A DNA stretch of 64,000 nt from Aphrocallistes beatrix. Lineage: Eukaryota; Porifera; Hexactinellida; Sceptrulophora; Aphrocallistidae. The stretch spans positions 5,025,571 to 5,089,570 of the forward strand of contig OY725492.1 of assembly GCA_963281255.1 (NCBI GenBank). Reading direction: 5' to 3'. Made by a program: the position numbers and the translations under genes. Shown one piece after another: positions 52,611-63,592 of this stretch. The stretch's first letter is position 1. Each line of letters begins with the position of its first letter. The notes under the pieces are model-generated. The model had not been told where the DNA came from. It saw nothing but the letters and a program-made list of their open reading frames with translations, and ran no database searches.

Positions 52611-52940
52611 TTTAATTATAATATTTCTAACATGTACTTGAGCACTATGCTGCGTTTCCTACTATGAGGATTCTACCTTCAAATGTGTCGTCTATTGTGG
52701 TTTGTCAACATGGCTACATATGACCCATGAGTTCATCAAACCGCTGCAATGTACTGATTAACATAGTGAACTCATAGTCCACTTAATCCCAAAATTTGCT
52801 CAATAATCTTATTGTACTTTCATTGTGTAGACAATTAGCTTAGATTTCTACTCGGGTTCAAGGTATGTATCTTTACGCTGTATTAATGGATGTTACTTTC
52901 CTCTAAATAGTTTTATCTGTAAATGATACTCTGTGTACAT

Positions 52941-53423
52941 CAGGGGCGGATCCAGGATTTCACGAAAGGGGGGCCCAAAGCGAGTGGAACGAGCGAATTT
53001 TTTGAATAATTATATTAAAACCCATATCGGATGACCATTTGCATATACTATACTAAGATTCATAATATTTTTTAGTATGTAATACTGTGCTACTGTATTA
53101 CCACTAGAGACTGAAAACTAGCAGCTGCTGATGGCTAGCACTCAGTCTCATCACCTGCATTATCTAATAGATTTCTTAACTTCATCAAGCGTGGTCTTTT
53201 GATGGCAAACCGATCTACAATCTCAGAATACGTGAGATTAATGTCTTTGTGGATATAAAGAAGAATTAAATCATTTAATCGTTCTTCACCTATTGAGCTA
53301 CGGAGTTCTGTCTTTACATATGCCAAATATGTAACAAGGAACATACTACTACGAGAACGAGTGCATTAGGCTAGTCCTCGAAGGGGGGCCCAGGCCCCTT
53401 GGGCCCCCCTGGATCCACCTATG
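52941..53423 (-). mobile_element. Deleted hAT element retaining transposase C-terminus
   Basis: The ends CAGGGGCGGATCCAGG and CCTGGATCCACCTATG are inverted, with TACAT on both sides as a short target site. It contains the transposase remnant at 53135-53344. It is the only element in the window that keeps recognisable hAT coding sequence. Confidence 0.82.
53135..53344 (-). pseudogene. hAT transposase C-terminal (dimerisation) remnant
   Basis: The frame contains RSSIGEERLNDLILLYIHKD then EIVDRFAIKRPRLMKL. This is the C-terminal dimerisation-region pattern of hAT transposases of the ZMYM-like group (SxGxERLNxLxLLxIH, then VDxFAxKxPRR). The catalytic and zinc-finger parts are missing, so it is inactive. 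Confidence 0.8.
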
Positions 53424-54017
53424 TACATCAGAAATGCTACACTATTCTCTGTTATACACCAATCAACTCTTATCTCCAAAATACAATATCATGTAATGTT
53501 ATATACTTGTACTATATACGGTTCATAGTGTATAGCCAATTCTATTTTTGAACGTTATTGATGTAGGACTTCTATAATTATTTAGGATCTAATGCAGTTA
53601 ATTAAAAAAGTAACAAACAAACAAGCAACTAAATACAAATAATGCTTTAATTATTGTAAGGAGTTTGAGATATTAATTACATTTTGACTGTAAACATCAA
53701 TTTATCCTTACTCAATATCCTGCTCTTCTCTATATCTTGTTGATTGTAAATTGTTACTGCAAATATCATTTTCAGTTGATTGTTCATCATTTTTAATGTT
53801 GTTGTTATTACCTGAAGACTGTTATTGTGACTTCAACTTCTCCTTTTTAGTACAGATAAATTTATATATTTAAGCTCTAAATATAGATTTAATCTCTTGC
53901 TGCTCCAATGCATCTTCTCTTCTTTACTAATATTGTTATTCTCTCCAATTGATCAGAATTTCTCTATATCTTTTAAAATTATTTATAAATCTTAAACTGG
54001 CACAAGAAAATATCCAC

Positions 54018-54147
54018 TTAACCCGCGGTTGGCTAGGAATGTTGAAAGTGAAAATGAAAGTACATTGAAAGTGAACTGAAAGTGAAAATGAAAGTGGGGT
54101 TTTCTCTATTTATACTTTTGAGACGTAGCCAGGCGAGGGTTAATTAA
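54018..54147. mobile_element. TTAA-type (piggyBac-like) MITE, copy 2
   Basis: It is inserted at CACTTAATGG, as shown by the empty sites at about 48875 and 60360; TTAA flanks both sides. The ends begin TTAACCC in inverted orientation. Near-identical to 8365-8488, so recently mobile. Confidence 0.85.
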
Positions 54148-54950
54148 TGGACACGTGTATTGATATTTTCGACGCAATTTGCGTATTATCATCAACCGTG
54201 GAAAACAATGATGACAACCACATCTACTCCTTCCTTATATCAGCATTCTACTGATATGCAATATACTGCATTCATGTGCTAATCCCATTCTATACCTACG
54301 TATTCTAATATGATTAGTGAGTTAGATCATTCCTGTTCCTCCAAGTTCTCATAGTTGCAGTGATTAAGTATGGGTGTTCTACTTCTCAAATATTTGTTCA
54401 CTTTCATAGCAGTGCAACCATCCAACTACATCTGCAGATGAATGGCTTTGGTTTCTATACTTAGAATCTTTTTAGCACAATACTAGTTCTCAAGATTTCA
54501 AACCACAATAACTCCAGGTCATAACCTTATGTGAATCTGATATATGGTGTGGTATAATACGATTATGATATAGTAATGGTATTTTGTATAATGCTGCTTA
54601 TGTATGTATGATGGGTTCCATATCTTTAAGTAATGGTTAATTTGAATCAGATAAAGTGGGAATTATATACTACACATAATGTAACCACGAAATAGTTTCA
54701 ACTCCTTTTGGTAGTTAGGGGATTAATCTACACTAATTTATACATTGGAAGTTTAATCATATTGTTACTAACAAATCACAAGTAAATTAAAAATGTAAAA
54801 TCAAGTAAGCAACTAAATGCAAAGTAATGCTTTAATTATTGTAAGCAGTTTGAGATATTAATTACATTTTGACTGTAAATATCAATTTATCCTTAATAAA
54901 TATCCTGCTCTTCTCTATATCCTACTTGTTGATTGTTTACCATTTTGATA

Positions 54951-54970
54951 TGTTGTTGTTGCTGTCGTCG

Positions 54971-55061
<91 letters not shown>

Positions 55062-55079
55062 CGTTGTTGTCGTTGTTGT
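54951..55079. repeat. GTT trinucleotide microsatellite
   Basis: About 43 units of TTG/GTT with a few GTC interruptions at both ends. Two frames on the plus strand read poly-Leu and poly-Cys; neither has other support. The paralogous sites lack the expansion. Confidence 0.97.
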
Positions 55080-57190
55080 GCAGACTGTTATTGTGATTTT
55101 AACATCTTTTTAGATACATAAATTTCTAGATTACTCTAAGCATCTTTCTCAAATTAAAAAACATAATGACACGAGCTTATCATATCCTAGAAATTTAGAA
55201 ATTTATATAAATTTAATACAAACTATATCCTAAGATTAAAAGGGAGCTATTGTTAGAACAATGCCTGATTAAAATATTGTTTCTAATTTTAGTAAGCTCT
55301 AAATATAGATCTAATCTATTGCTGCTCCAATGCATCTACTCTTCTTTACTAATATTGGTATTCTCTCCACTTGATCAGAATTCCTCTGTCTTTGAAATTA
55401 TCCACAAATCTTAAACTGGCATAATAGCATTTCAGTGTATTCGCGAATCCACCAACTATATTCAGTGTATTCGCGAATACACCAGTTTCGCATTTACACT
55501 GCAACATTACCATATACTGTAGAAAACAATGATGGCTGAACCATTTTTCTACTCTTTCCTTTCATTAGAATTCTCACTTATATGCAATAATCCCATTCTA
55601 CACCTGTGTCTTCTAAATGACTACATGTAGTAAGTTAGATAATTCCTAGTTCGTCCAAGTTATCATAGTTGCAGTAGTTAAGTATGCTGATCTAATTCTC
55701 AAATATGTGTTCACTTTCATAGCAGTGCAATATCCTACTACTATGTACATCTGCAGATGAATGGCTTTGGTTTCTACTGTGTTATGATCAATGTAGATAT
55801 CTTGTTATGTTGCATTCTGCTGAATGGTGTTTATGTAAATTAGTTTTTTCTATGAAAAGAAATACAACACCTGTAGGACACCAGTTCCTGACCCGCCCAA
55901 TTGGGAGACTAACCTCCGTTCTAACCATTCCCAAATGTGGTTATGGAAATAGGTTTCCTACTCTTACTGTTAGCAGTATTCACTGTATCTCTTACAATCT
56001 ATTCTGGTAGCTAATTATAGTGTTACCTCAGACTATTGCGACATGAACTAGTCTGAGCCTCTGAGGTATAACACTATTGTGTATTGTCATGATACACTGA
56101 TCCTCAGAGTACCTTCCAGTGGGACTGGCTGTAGACCAAGATAGAATTTGTTAGGATAGGCCTATAGGAAGGCCTGGTAGCTGACTAGGTGAGGCAGTAC
56201 GGACTGGAAATGGATTCTAGATGGTAGGACTGGAGTTGGAGGTACGGCACAGAACGAGAATGGTCGGATCGAGGGATTTCTGGGGAGCAATCCCCCACAC
56301 CATCTTATTTGCTCGCTTCGCTCGCTCAGGCCTCCCAATTCAAAATCCTGGCTCTGCCCTGCATTAACGCTGTTCTTCTAATTCTAGGACAGTCGAATTT
56401 AAGTAGGCCCATAAATTAAAATCTCTGGATCCGCCACTGCTAGCGGATATGCATCGCGGCTAGTAGATGGGCCTGGGACGGTTAGTGGGTAGGCAGGGGT
56501 GGCCATGATGGTCCCCCTTTTGAAGAACTTCCTACGGTCCTATCGGACTATCCCCAGTGAGCAGGAGGCTGACGTAGCAGCATGTGAACGCCATCAGCGT
56601 ATCACCTCTAATTTCATTACATATTGGCTTTACATGCTATAACAAATAAACAAACAAGAAAATAAATGCAACTAAATGATTAAATTTTGCAATTTGTAGG
56701 TTATTGCAACCAAGTTTTGGGTAGTCACTATATTAAAACTAAAATAGCAATTGTCATTAATCATTCCTTACTGAGTGTCCTGTATGTACTTTGTTCAGGT
56801 CTATGTATAACATTATAATTATGGTTGAAATTAACCATACTAAAGCAAACTACATTTTTTCAAATTTAGTATGGTAATTGCATTTAATTTTGCAAATTTG
56901 ATAATGTGTATAATGCGACCATGAAATAGTTAACATCCCTTCCTGAGAGAACTATTAGACGGATAGCTATTATTAGAACATGTCTGATATTATAAAATTA
57001 GAATTTTAATGGTATACAACCACATCACAAAGCAAATAATGAATACATTCAATAATTTGTAGATCCAATCCATTTACTATATATGCAGATATAATGATAT
57101 TCTCTTCACTTTATCAGAATTCGTTCGTGTATAATTTTGATAAAATATTCATGAATCCTCTGTTCAGGGTATTATACAGCCCTCCAGAGA
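55080..57190. other. Duplicated intergenic DNA of unit A
   Basis: Matches 60430-62428. At about 56280-56360 there is a hAT-end-like segment with TCGCTTCGCTCGCTC and GGCTCTGCCCTG. Also a duplicated stretch with AACACCTGTAGGACACC. No supported gene. Confidence 0.6.
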
Positions 57191-57379
57191 TCATGCGCCT
57201 AAAGGAGCCTCTCGCGCTCCCAGATAATCCCTTGTATCTGTTTCTGTGTCTTGTTTCTCCTTTCTTCTATACCTTCTTTCTCTTTTAGTGAAATCATATG
57301 TTTTCTGTTTTCGTACATAATACCGTATGTTATTTTGCCCTCTTCTAGTCTCATTTTCAGTTTTGGAATGTTTACCCAT
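57191..57379 (-). CDS. Small basic hypothetical protein, copy S1
   Basis: A 62-residue frame starting MGKHSKTENETRRGQNN with many Lys/Arg/Tyr (KRERRYRRKEKQ) and ending REAPLGA. The tandem copy S2 (62429-62617) differs by a few amino-acid replacements (Q to R, N to S, V to E), so there is no sign of purifying selection. Weakly similar at its start to S3/S4, in diverged copies of the same neighbourhood. May be part of a spliced gene driven from the module at 58537-58660, or a chance frame. Confidence 0.3.
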   Translation of the reverse strand: MGKHSKTENETRRGQNNIRYYVRKQKTYDFTKRERRYRRKEKQDTETDTRDYLGAREAPLGA

Positions 57380-57643
57380 TATTGAATTGTTTGGTAATTT
57401 TCTGTAACATTCAGTTGTGTGAATCTATATATATATATATACTCCAGATTCTACTGATATGAAAATATTCTTTAAGTAGAATATTTAATAGAAAACTCAC
57501 TCATTTATAAGTACATACATCTACTTCTGCATTTGTTGCTGTGTCTGCTATTCAGAATATTAGTAGAGAGCAATGATAGCAATCATTTCTACTCTTATAG
57601 ATGATACAAGCAATTTAAGTATGCTGCATCTATCTATCTATAC

Positions 57644-58223
57644 CAGCGGTTCCCAACCTTATTATTGTTATTACCCCGTTGTTCGACACTGTTAACCCTA
57701 CTACCCCGAATTGAGGAGGCAATGTATCAGAAATTGTTTATTAATTTAAATTAATTATTTATAATTATATAATCTAAATATGGAAATTAAATTTGAATAT
57801 TATATGTTCAATGGGAAAATTGTTTCTGTTTTTTCCACTAATCTGTCAAATGAGGTTCCATTTTGCTCAATACACATCGCAGATCCCCCTCGCAATCTAG
57901 TTTATTGCGTTGCTTGGTTTTTATGGCAAGCAAAGACGAAAATCCGCGGTAAGTTTTTCTGTAGGTAATATATAATAATAACCAATATAAATTTATCACA
58001 GGAATATCTTCAAACACGTTTAGTCAATATTAGTTTATAATTCACAGTATGAAGCCAATCAGAAACCATTAATATCCTGCAAAACGAATAACAGAAAATT
58101 TATGCTGAAGTAATAATAACAAATTCTGACCTGAATTATAAAGATAAAGAAGCACTCCATTACCCCTCGAAAATCTTCAAATTACCCCACTTGGGGTAAT
58201 TACCCCGGGGTTGGGAACCACTG
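57644..58223. mobile_element. hAT-like MITE rich in TTACCCC
   Basis: ATCTATAC flanks both sides (57636-57643, 58224-58231). The ends are CAGCGGTTCCCAACC and GGTTGGGAACCACTG. The unit B empty site is at about 62873 (CTATCTATACCATAGC). TACCCC words sit near both ends. Confidence 0.94.
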
Positions 58224-58536
58224 ATCTATACCATAGCATTCTACCTCAAGGTTATGTAATATGGTTTGTAACAAGACTACATAACTTGTGAGGTCAGTTG
58301 TACACATTTAACATTGGTTAAGCTCAGATATCTCCAGTAATCTGATAACATTATCGTCATGTAGATTATTGGTTTTGATATATGGTAGGTTCAAATTTCT
58401 GTGTCACTACGTATCTATTATTGATGTCTGTTGCATTCTACTGAATGATATTCTACAAGTATGTAAATTGTATTTACTCCAAAATGCTACATCTCTCGTA
58501 TTGCAACACACGGCAGAACTCTATGCATATGCGTAC

Positions 58537-58660
58537 TAAACCCTTCAATGACCTGGGGTCCATTCTATTTATAGCTTGGACTCCACCTTTCTATGGCTTT
58601 CCACCCAAAATAACTTCCGGAAATGAGTTGCAAAGTCCATTGTCCATTGAAGTAATTACT
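58537..58660 (-). promoter_or_regulatory. Shared TATA promoter module, copy 3
   Basis: On the minus strand: CATTTCCGGAAG, GGGTGGAAAGCCATAGAAAG, CTATAAATAG. It would drive minus-strand transcription toward S1 while the ubiquitin-like relic lies on the plus strand about 300 bp away, a head-to-head arrangement. Confidence 0.5.
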
Positions 58661-59133
58661 AAGCAATTTCATTGAATGTTTATTAAATTTCTCTCTCTTA
58701 TATATAATATGTAAAAAGCGCGCTTCGCGCACTTGCGTAGCGCGGCTAGCGAACACTATGCTCACAGAGTCTCGTAGTTTATTCACTATTGAAATCCTAC
58801 CACATTATACTACAGTACTATATTAACATTAGTTCTCGTTTGATCCAATACCAACTCTACCTGAATTTTCACTGTATTTGAAAAGGGCACATAAGGCAAT
58901 ATTATTTCTTATTACAACTACGTACGTAATATCTACCTCCTACTAGTTAGTGTTTGAATATGATTGAAAACAAGAGAAAAAGATCTACACTACCAGGACA
59001 AAAGTATTTGCACACTTTATTATCTCACATGCATTTAATACTAAAATGGATCTATTCATGAAGATCAAAACTCCGAAACGGTAAGTGATACAACTAGTCG
59101 GGTTTCAAATTCGAAATCTTCGCATTCGAATTA

Positions 59134-59766
59134 CAGTGGAAACCGGTTATAAGAACATCGTTGGGAGTTGAAAAAAATGTTCTTATAACCGATATGTACT
59201 TATAACAGTATTTCGGTTATAAGAACATGTTCTTATAACCGACATAAGAAGTCAGATATGTCGGTTATAAGAACATATTTTGTACCTTTTATCGTTTATA
59301 AGAACATCTTTTATCGTTTATAACAGTGGTCTTCAAACTGGGGTGCGCGTACTCCTGGGGGTACGCGAGCTCTCTTTGAGACGAGTCTGTTAAGTATGTT
59401 ATATCCCATTCAACCATAATTTCTCCTTACTTGGGGGTACGCGTAAAGTTCAAAAAATAGTCAGGGGGTACGCTGGGAAAAAAGTTTGAAGACCACTGGT
59501 TTATAAGAACATCTATTGTCGGTTATAAGAACATGTCAGAAATTACAAAATTGGTTGTGTATGAATGAAAAAGTGAGAACTTGACTACTAATAGTTCTAG
59601 AAATTATTGATAGAATGTTCTAATAGTTCTAGAAATTATTGATAGAATGTTCTTATAACCGGTTCTGTTTAAATAGTAATGAATAGAAAAGAATCCGTTC
59701 CCAAATAAATGGTTCTTATAACCGACATGTTCTTATAACCGGTGTTCTTATAAACGATATCCACTG
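59134..59766. mobile_element. TA-site MITE built of GGTTATAAGAACAT repeats
   Basis: The ends CAGTGGAAACCGGTTATAAG and ATAAACGATATCCACTG are inverted, TA-flanked. More than ten copies of GTTATAAGAACAT or its complement line both halves. The empty site is in the sister element at about 32388 (ATTCGAATTAGTTAATG). Confidence 0.9.
59324..59498. mobile_element. Innermost hAT-like MITE with GGGGTACGCG words
   Basis: GTTTATAA flanks both sides (59316-59323, 59499-59506). The ends are CAGTGGTCTTCAAACTGGGG and AAAGTTTGAAGACCACTG. GGGTACGC is repeated. It is the third level of nesting at this site. Confidence 0.93.
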
Positions 59767-62428
59767 TAGTTATTATAGGATATTTCTAATCAATTATTAA
59801 TTCCCAAAGTTTTCAAACTATCAATCACTGCCACCGTGTGCTACATATGTCCCTTTGAATCACTATACATGATGGTGATGTACTACCTCTTGTGCCACAG
59901 GTTGATAATTTTACCCATTGGGTTGAGCAATTTATTAGAAATTTTCAACTATTACTAATTCGAATGTGAAGATTTTGGATCTTAAATCAGACTCTTAATA
60001 GCTCTTAGAGTTTGAATATTTTTCCCCTCATGAAAAGATCCAATGTAGTACTATTTGTATGGGGAATAATAAAGTGTATAAATACTTTGGTCCGGTTAGT
60101 GTATACAGAATTCCAATGTAGATATATCAGATGAGAGCAAACGTAGCAAGTCTTGTCCCCTAACCGAACAACTCCCCAGCATTCCTAAGTGCGTTGTCAA
60201 GCATTCTCGAAGTCGGCTGAGGTTACCTGCTTCCATCACGTTACACTGCTACAGCGAGAACTCAGAACGCAGACATAGCAAATTGAAATTGATCAGAATT
60301 TCTCTATATCTTTTAAAATTATTTATAAAACTTAAACTAGTATAAGAAATATCCACTTAATGGACAGGTGCATTAATATTTTCGACGCAATTTGAGTATT
60401 ATCATCAACCGTAGAAAGCAATGATGACAACCACATCTACTCCTTCCTTATATCAGCATTCTACTGATATGCAATATACTGCATTCATGTGCTAATCCCA
60501 TTCTATACCTACGTATTCTAATATGATTAGTGAGTTACGTGTAGATCATTCCTAGTTCCTCCAAGTTATCATAGTTGCAGTGGTTAAGTATGCTAATCTA
60601 ATTCTCAAATATTTGTTCACTTTCATAGCAGTGCAACATCCTACTACTATGTACACCTGCAGATGAATGGCTTTGGTTTCTACTGTGTTCTGATCAATGT
60701 AGACATCTTGTTATGTTGCATTCTGCTGAATAATGTTTATGTAAATTAGTTTTTTTCTATGAAAAGAAATACAACACCTGTAGGACACCTAGTGAGTTTC
60801 AGAGTTCCTGACCCGCCAAATTGGGAGACTAACCTCCGTTCTAACTATTCTCAAATGTGGTTATGGAAATAGGTTTCCTACTCTTACTATAGCAGTATTC
60901 ACTGTATCTCTTACAATCTATTCTGGTAGCTAATTCTAGTGTTACCTCAGACTATTGCGACATGAACTAGTCTGAGCCTCTGAGGTATAACACTATTGTG
61001 TATTGTCATGATACACTGATCCTCAGAGTACCTTCCAGTGGGACTGGTTGTAGGCCAAGATAGTTATTTAGGATAGGCCTATAGAAAGGCCTGGTAGCTG
61101 ACTAGGTGAGGCAGTACGGACTGGAAATGGGTTCTAGATGGTAGGACTGGAGTTGGAGGTACGGCACAGAACGAGAATGGTCGGGTCGAGGAATACCCTC
61201 CTGATGAGTCCCTGGAATTGGACGAAACCCAGACACACGACACCTATCCCCAGCAATGCCGTCAGACCATGGCCACCCCACTTTTGAGGAGGCAGCTGAT
61301 GGGTAGGCCTGGGGCGGCTGGTGGGCAGTAGCGGCTCCACGAGGGGGGGGGCATGGGAAGCTACCCTCCCAAATAAGTTATAAAGTTGCTTTTTATTTTT
61401 GCCTTGATTTTATAATAAAATAAATTAATAATAAGATAAATTAGATCAAAATTATTGCTCCTTAGATGGTTAGAATAGCTGTAGATCGATATTTCAGCGT
61501 ATAGTATTTGAAATTTTCTGGGGAGCAATCCCCCACACCATCTTATTTGCTCGCTTCGCTCGCTCAGGCCTCCCAATTCAAAATCCTGGCTCTGCCCTGC
61601 ATTAAGCTGTTCTTCTAATTCTAGGACAGTCGAATTTAAGTAGGCCCATAAATTAAAATCTCTGGATCCGCTACTGCTAGCGGATATGCATCGCGGCTAG
61701 TAGATGGGCCTGGGACGGTTAGTGGGTAGGCAGGGGTGGCCATGATGGTCCCCCTTTTGAAGAACTTCCTACGGACCTATCGGACTATCCCCAGTGAGCG
61801 GGAGGCTGACGTAGCAGCATGTGAACGCCATCAGCGTATCACCTCTAATCTCATTACATATTGACTCTACATGCTATAACAAATAAACAAACAAGCAAAT
61901 AAATGCAACTAAATGATCAAATTTTGCAATTTGTAGGATATTGCAACCATGTTTTGGGTAGTCACTATATTAAAACTAAAATAGCAATTGTCATTAATCA
62001 TTCCTTACTGAGTGTCCTGTATGTACTTTGTTCAGGTCTATGTATAACACTATAATTATGGCTGAAATTAACCATACTATAAGCAAACTACATTTTTTCT
62101 AATTTAGTATGGTAATTGCATTTAATTTTGCAAATTTGATAATGTGTATAATGCGACCATGAAATAGTTAACATCCCTTCCTGAGGGAACTATTAGACGG
62201 ATAGCTATTATTAGAACATGTCAGATATTATAAAATTAGAATTTTAATGGTGTACAGCCACATCACAAAGCAAATAATAAATACATTCCATAATTTGTAG
62301 ATCCAATCCATTTACTATATATGCAGATATAATGATATTCTCTTCACTTTATCAGAATTCGTTCGTGTATGATTTTGATAAAATATTCATGAATCCTCTG
62401 TTCAGGGTATTATGCAGCCCTCCAGAGA

Positions 62429-62617
62429 TCATGCGCCTAAAGGAGCCTCTCGTGCTCCCAGATAATCCCTTGTATCTGTTTCTGTGTCTTGTTTCTCCTT
62501 TCTTCTATACCTTCTTTCTCTTTTAGTGAAATCATATGTTTTCTGTTTTCGTTCATAATACCGTATGCTATTTCGCCCTCTTCTAGTCTCATTTTCAGTT
62601 TTGGAATGTTTACCCAT
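62429..62617 (-). CDS. Small basic hypothetical protein, copy S2
   Basis: Tandem counterpart of S1 with the same 62-codon length: MGKHSKTENETRRGRNS start, REAPLGA end. Lysine- and arginine-rich, no recognised domain. Head-to-head with the 63593 gene through the promoter module at 63177-63300. Confidence 0.3.
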   Translation of the reverse strand: MGKHSKTENETRRGRNSIRYYERKQKTYDFTKRERRYRRKEKQDTETDTRDYLGAREAPLGA

Positions 62618-63176
62618 TATTGAATTGTTTGGTAATTTTCTGTAACATTCAGTTGTGTGAATTTATATATATATACACTCCAGATTCTACTGATATGGAA
62701 ATATTCTTTAAGTAGAATATTTAATAGAAAACTCTCATTTATAAGTACATACATCTACTTCTGCATTTGTTGCTGTGTCTGCTATTCAGAATATTAGTAG
62801 AGAGCAATGATAGCAATCATTTCTACTCTTATAGATGATACAAGCAATTTAAGTATGCTGCATCTATCTATCTATACCATAGCATTCTACCTCGAGGTTA
62901 TGTAATATGGTTTGTAACAAGACTACATAACTTGTGAGGTCAGTTGTACACATTTAACATTGGTTAAGCTCAGATATCTCCAGTAATCTGATAACATTAT
63001 CGTCATGTAGATTATTGGTTTTGATATATGGTAGGTTCAAATTTCTGTGTCACTACGTATCTATTATTGATGTCTGTTGCATTCTACTGAATGATATTCT
63101 ATGTATATTGTATTTACTTCAAAATGCTACATCTCTCGTATTGCAACACAGGGCAGAACTCTATGCATATACTAAG

Positions 63177-63300
63177 CCCTTCAATGACCTGGGGTCCATT
63201 CTATTTATAGCTTGGACTCCACCTTTCTATGGCTTCCCCACCCAAAATAACTTAACCAGAAATGAGTTGCAAAGTCCATTGTCCATTGAAGTAATTACTA
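63177..63300 (-). promoter_or_regulatory. Shared TATA promoter module, copy 4
   Basis: On the minus strand: CATTTCTGGTTAAG, GGGTGGGGAAGCCATAGAAA, CTATAAATAG. It is the closest match to the NHL-3 module although the neighbouring genes are unrelated. Confidence 0.55.
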
Positions 63301-63592
63301 AGCACTTTCATTGAATGTTTATTAAATTCCTCTCTCTTATATATAATATGTAAAAAGCGGGCTTCGCGCACTTGCGTTGCGCGGCTAGCGAACACTATGC
63401 TCACAGAGTCTCGTAGTTTATTCACTATTGAAATCCTACCACATTATACTACAATACTATAAACATTAGTTCTCGTTTGAGCCAATACCAACTCTACCTG
63501 AATTTTCACTGTATTTGAAAAGGGCACATAAGGCAATATTATTTCGTATTACATCTACGTAATATCTACCTCCTACTAGTTAGTGTTTGAAT

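Larger units (their letters stand above)
51604..52940. other. R4 upstream region, duplicate of 45468-48570
   Basis: It is the counterpart of the block upstream of R5 but lacks the hAT-like (45539) and Helitron-like (46910) insertions, so it serves as the empty reference for both. It contains the second copies of the two small candidate exons. Confidence 0.75.
58988..60101. mobile_element. Tc1-like MITE with two further nested elements
   Basis: It is TA-flanked; unit B (AGATCTATACAGAATTCC at about 63615) is the exact empty site. The ends CACTACCAGGACAAAAGTAT and GGTCCGGTTAGTG are inverted with mismatches. A truncated sister ends NHL-7 (32326-32720). It contains 59134-59766, which in turn contains 59324-59498. 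Confidence 0.92.
53949..60278. repeat. Tandem segmental duplication, unit A
   Basis: It begins around AATTGATCAGAATTTCTC and ends at GAACGCAGACATAG. Unit B is 60287-63796. Differences are mainly insertions in A (the hAT-like at 57644, the Tc1-like at 58988) and in B (about 320 bp at 61190-61515). At the junction, the truncated 5' part of the 63593 gene is fused to the start of unit B. Confidence 0.82.
58960..60278 (+). pseudogene. 5' copy of the 63593 gene, split by a transposon
   Basis: It starts with the same ATG and codons (MIENKRKR) as the gene at 63593. After about nine codons it is interrupted by the Tc1-like MITE at 58988-60101, resumes at ACAGAATTCC, and ends at the duplication junction (GAACGCAGACATAG) after about 66 codons in total. 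It cannot make the downstream domain. Confidence 0.88.

Noticed and set aside
54869..55121. Poly-Leu and poly-Cys frames
   Set aside because: Products of the GTT microsatellite, not coding.
57191..57379. S1/S2 frame as a LINE ORF1-like protein because of the MGK start and basic character
   Set aside because: Only a few residues are suggestive, and no reverse transcriptase or target duplication lies nearby.
10499..59766. Tandem short repeats that at first looked like a CRISPR array
   Set aside because: The repeats are subterminal words of MITEs with irregular spacing and flanking target duplications in a eukaryotic genome.
61326..61675. Candidate hAT element with CAGTAGCGGCTCC and GGATCCGCTACTG ends
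   Set aside because: The flanking 8-bp sequences do not match and unit A has a different deletion there, so boundaries are uncertain.
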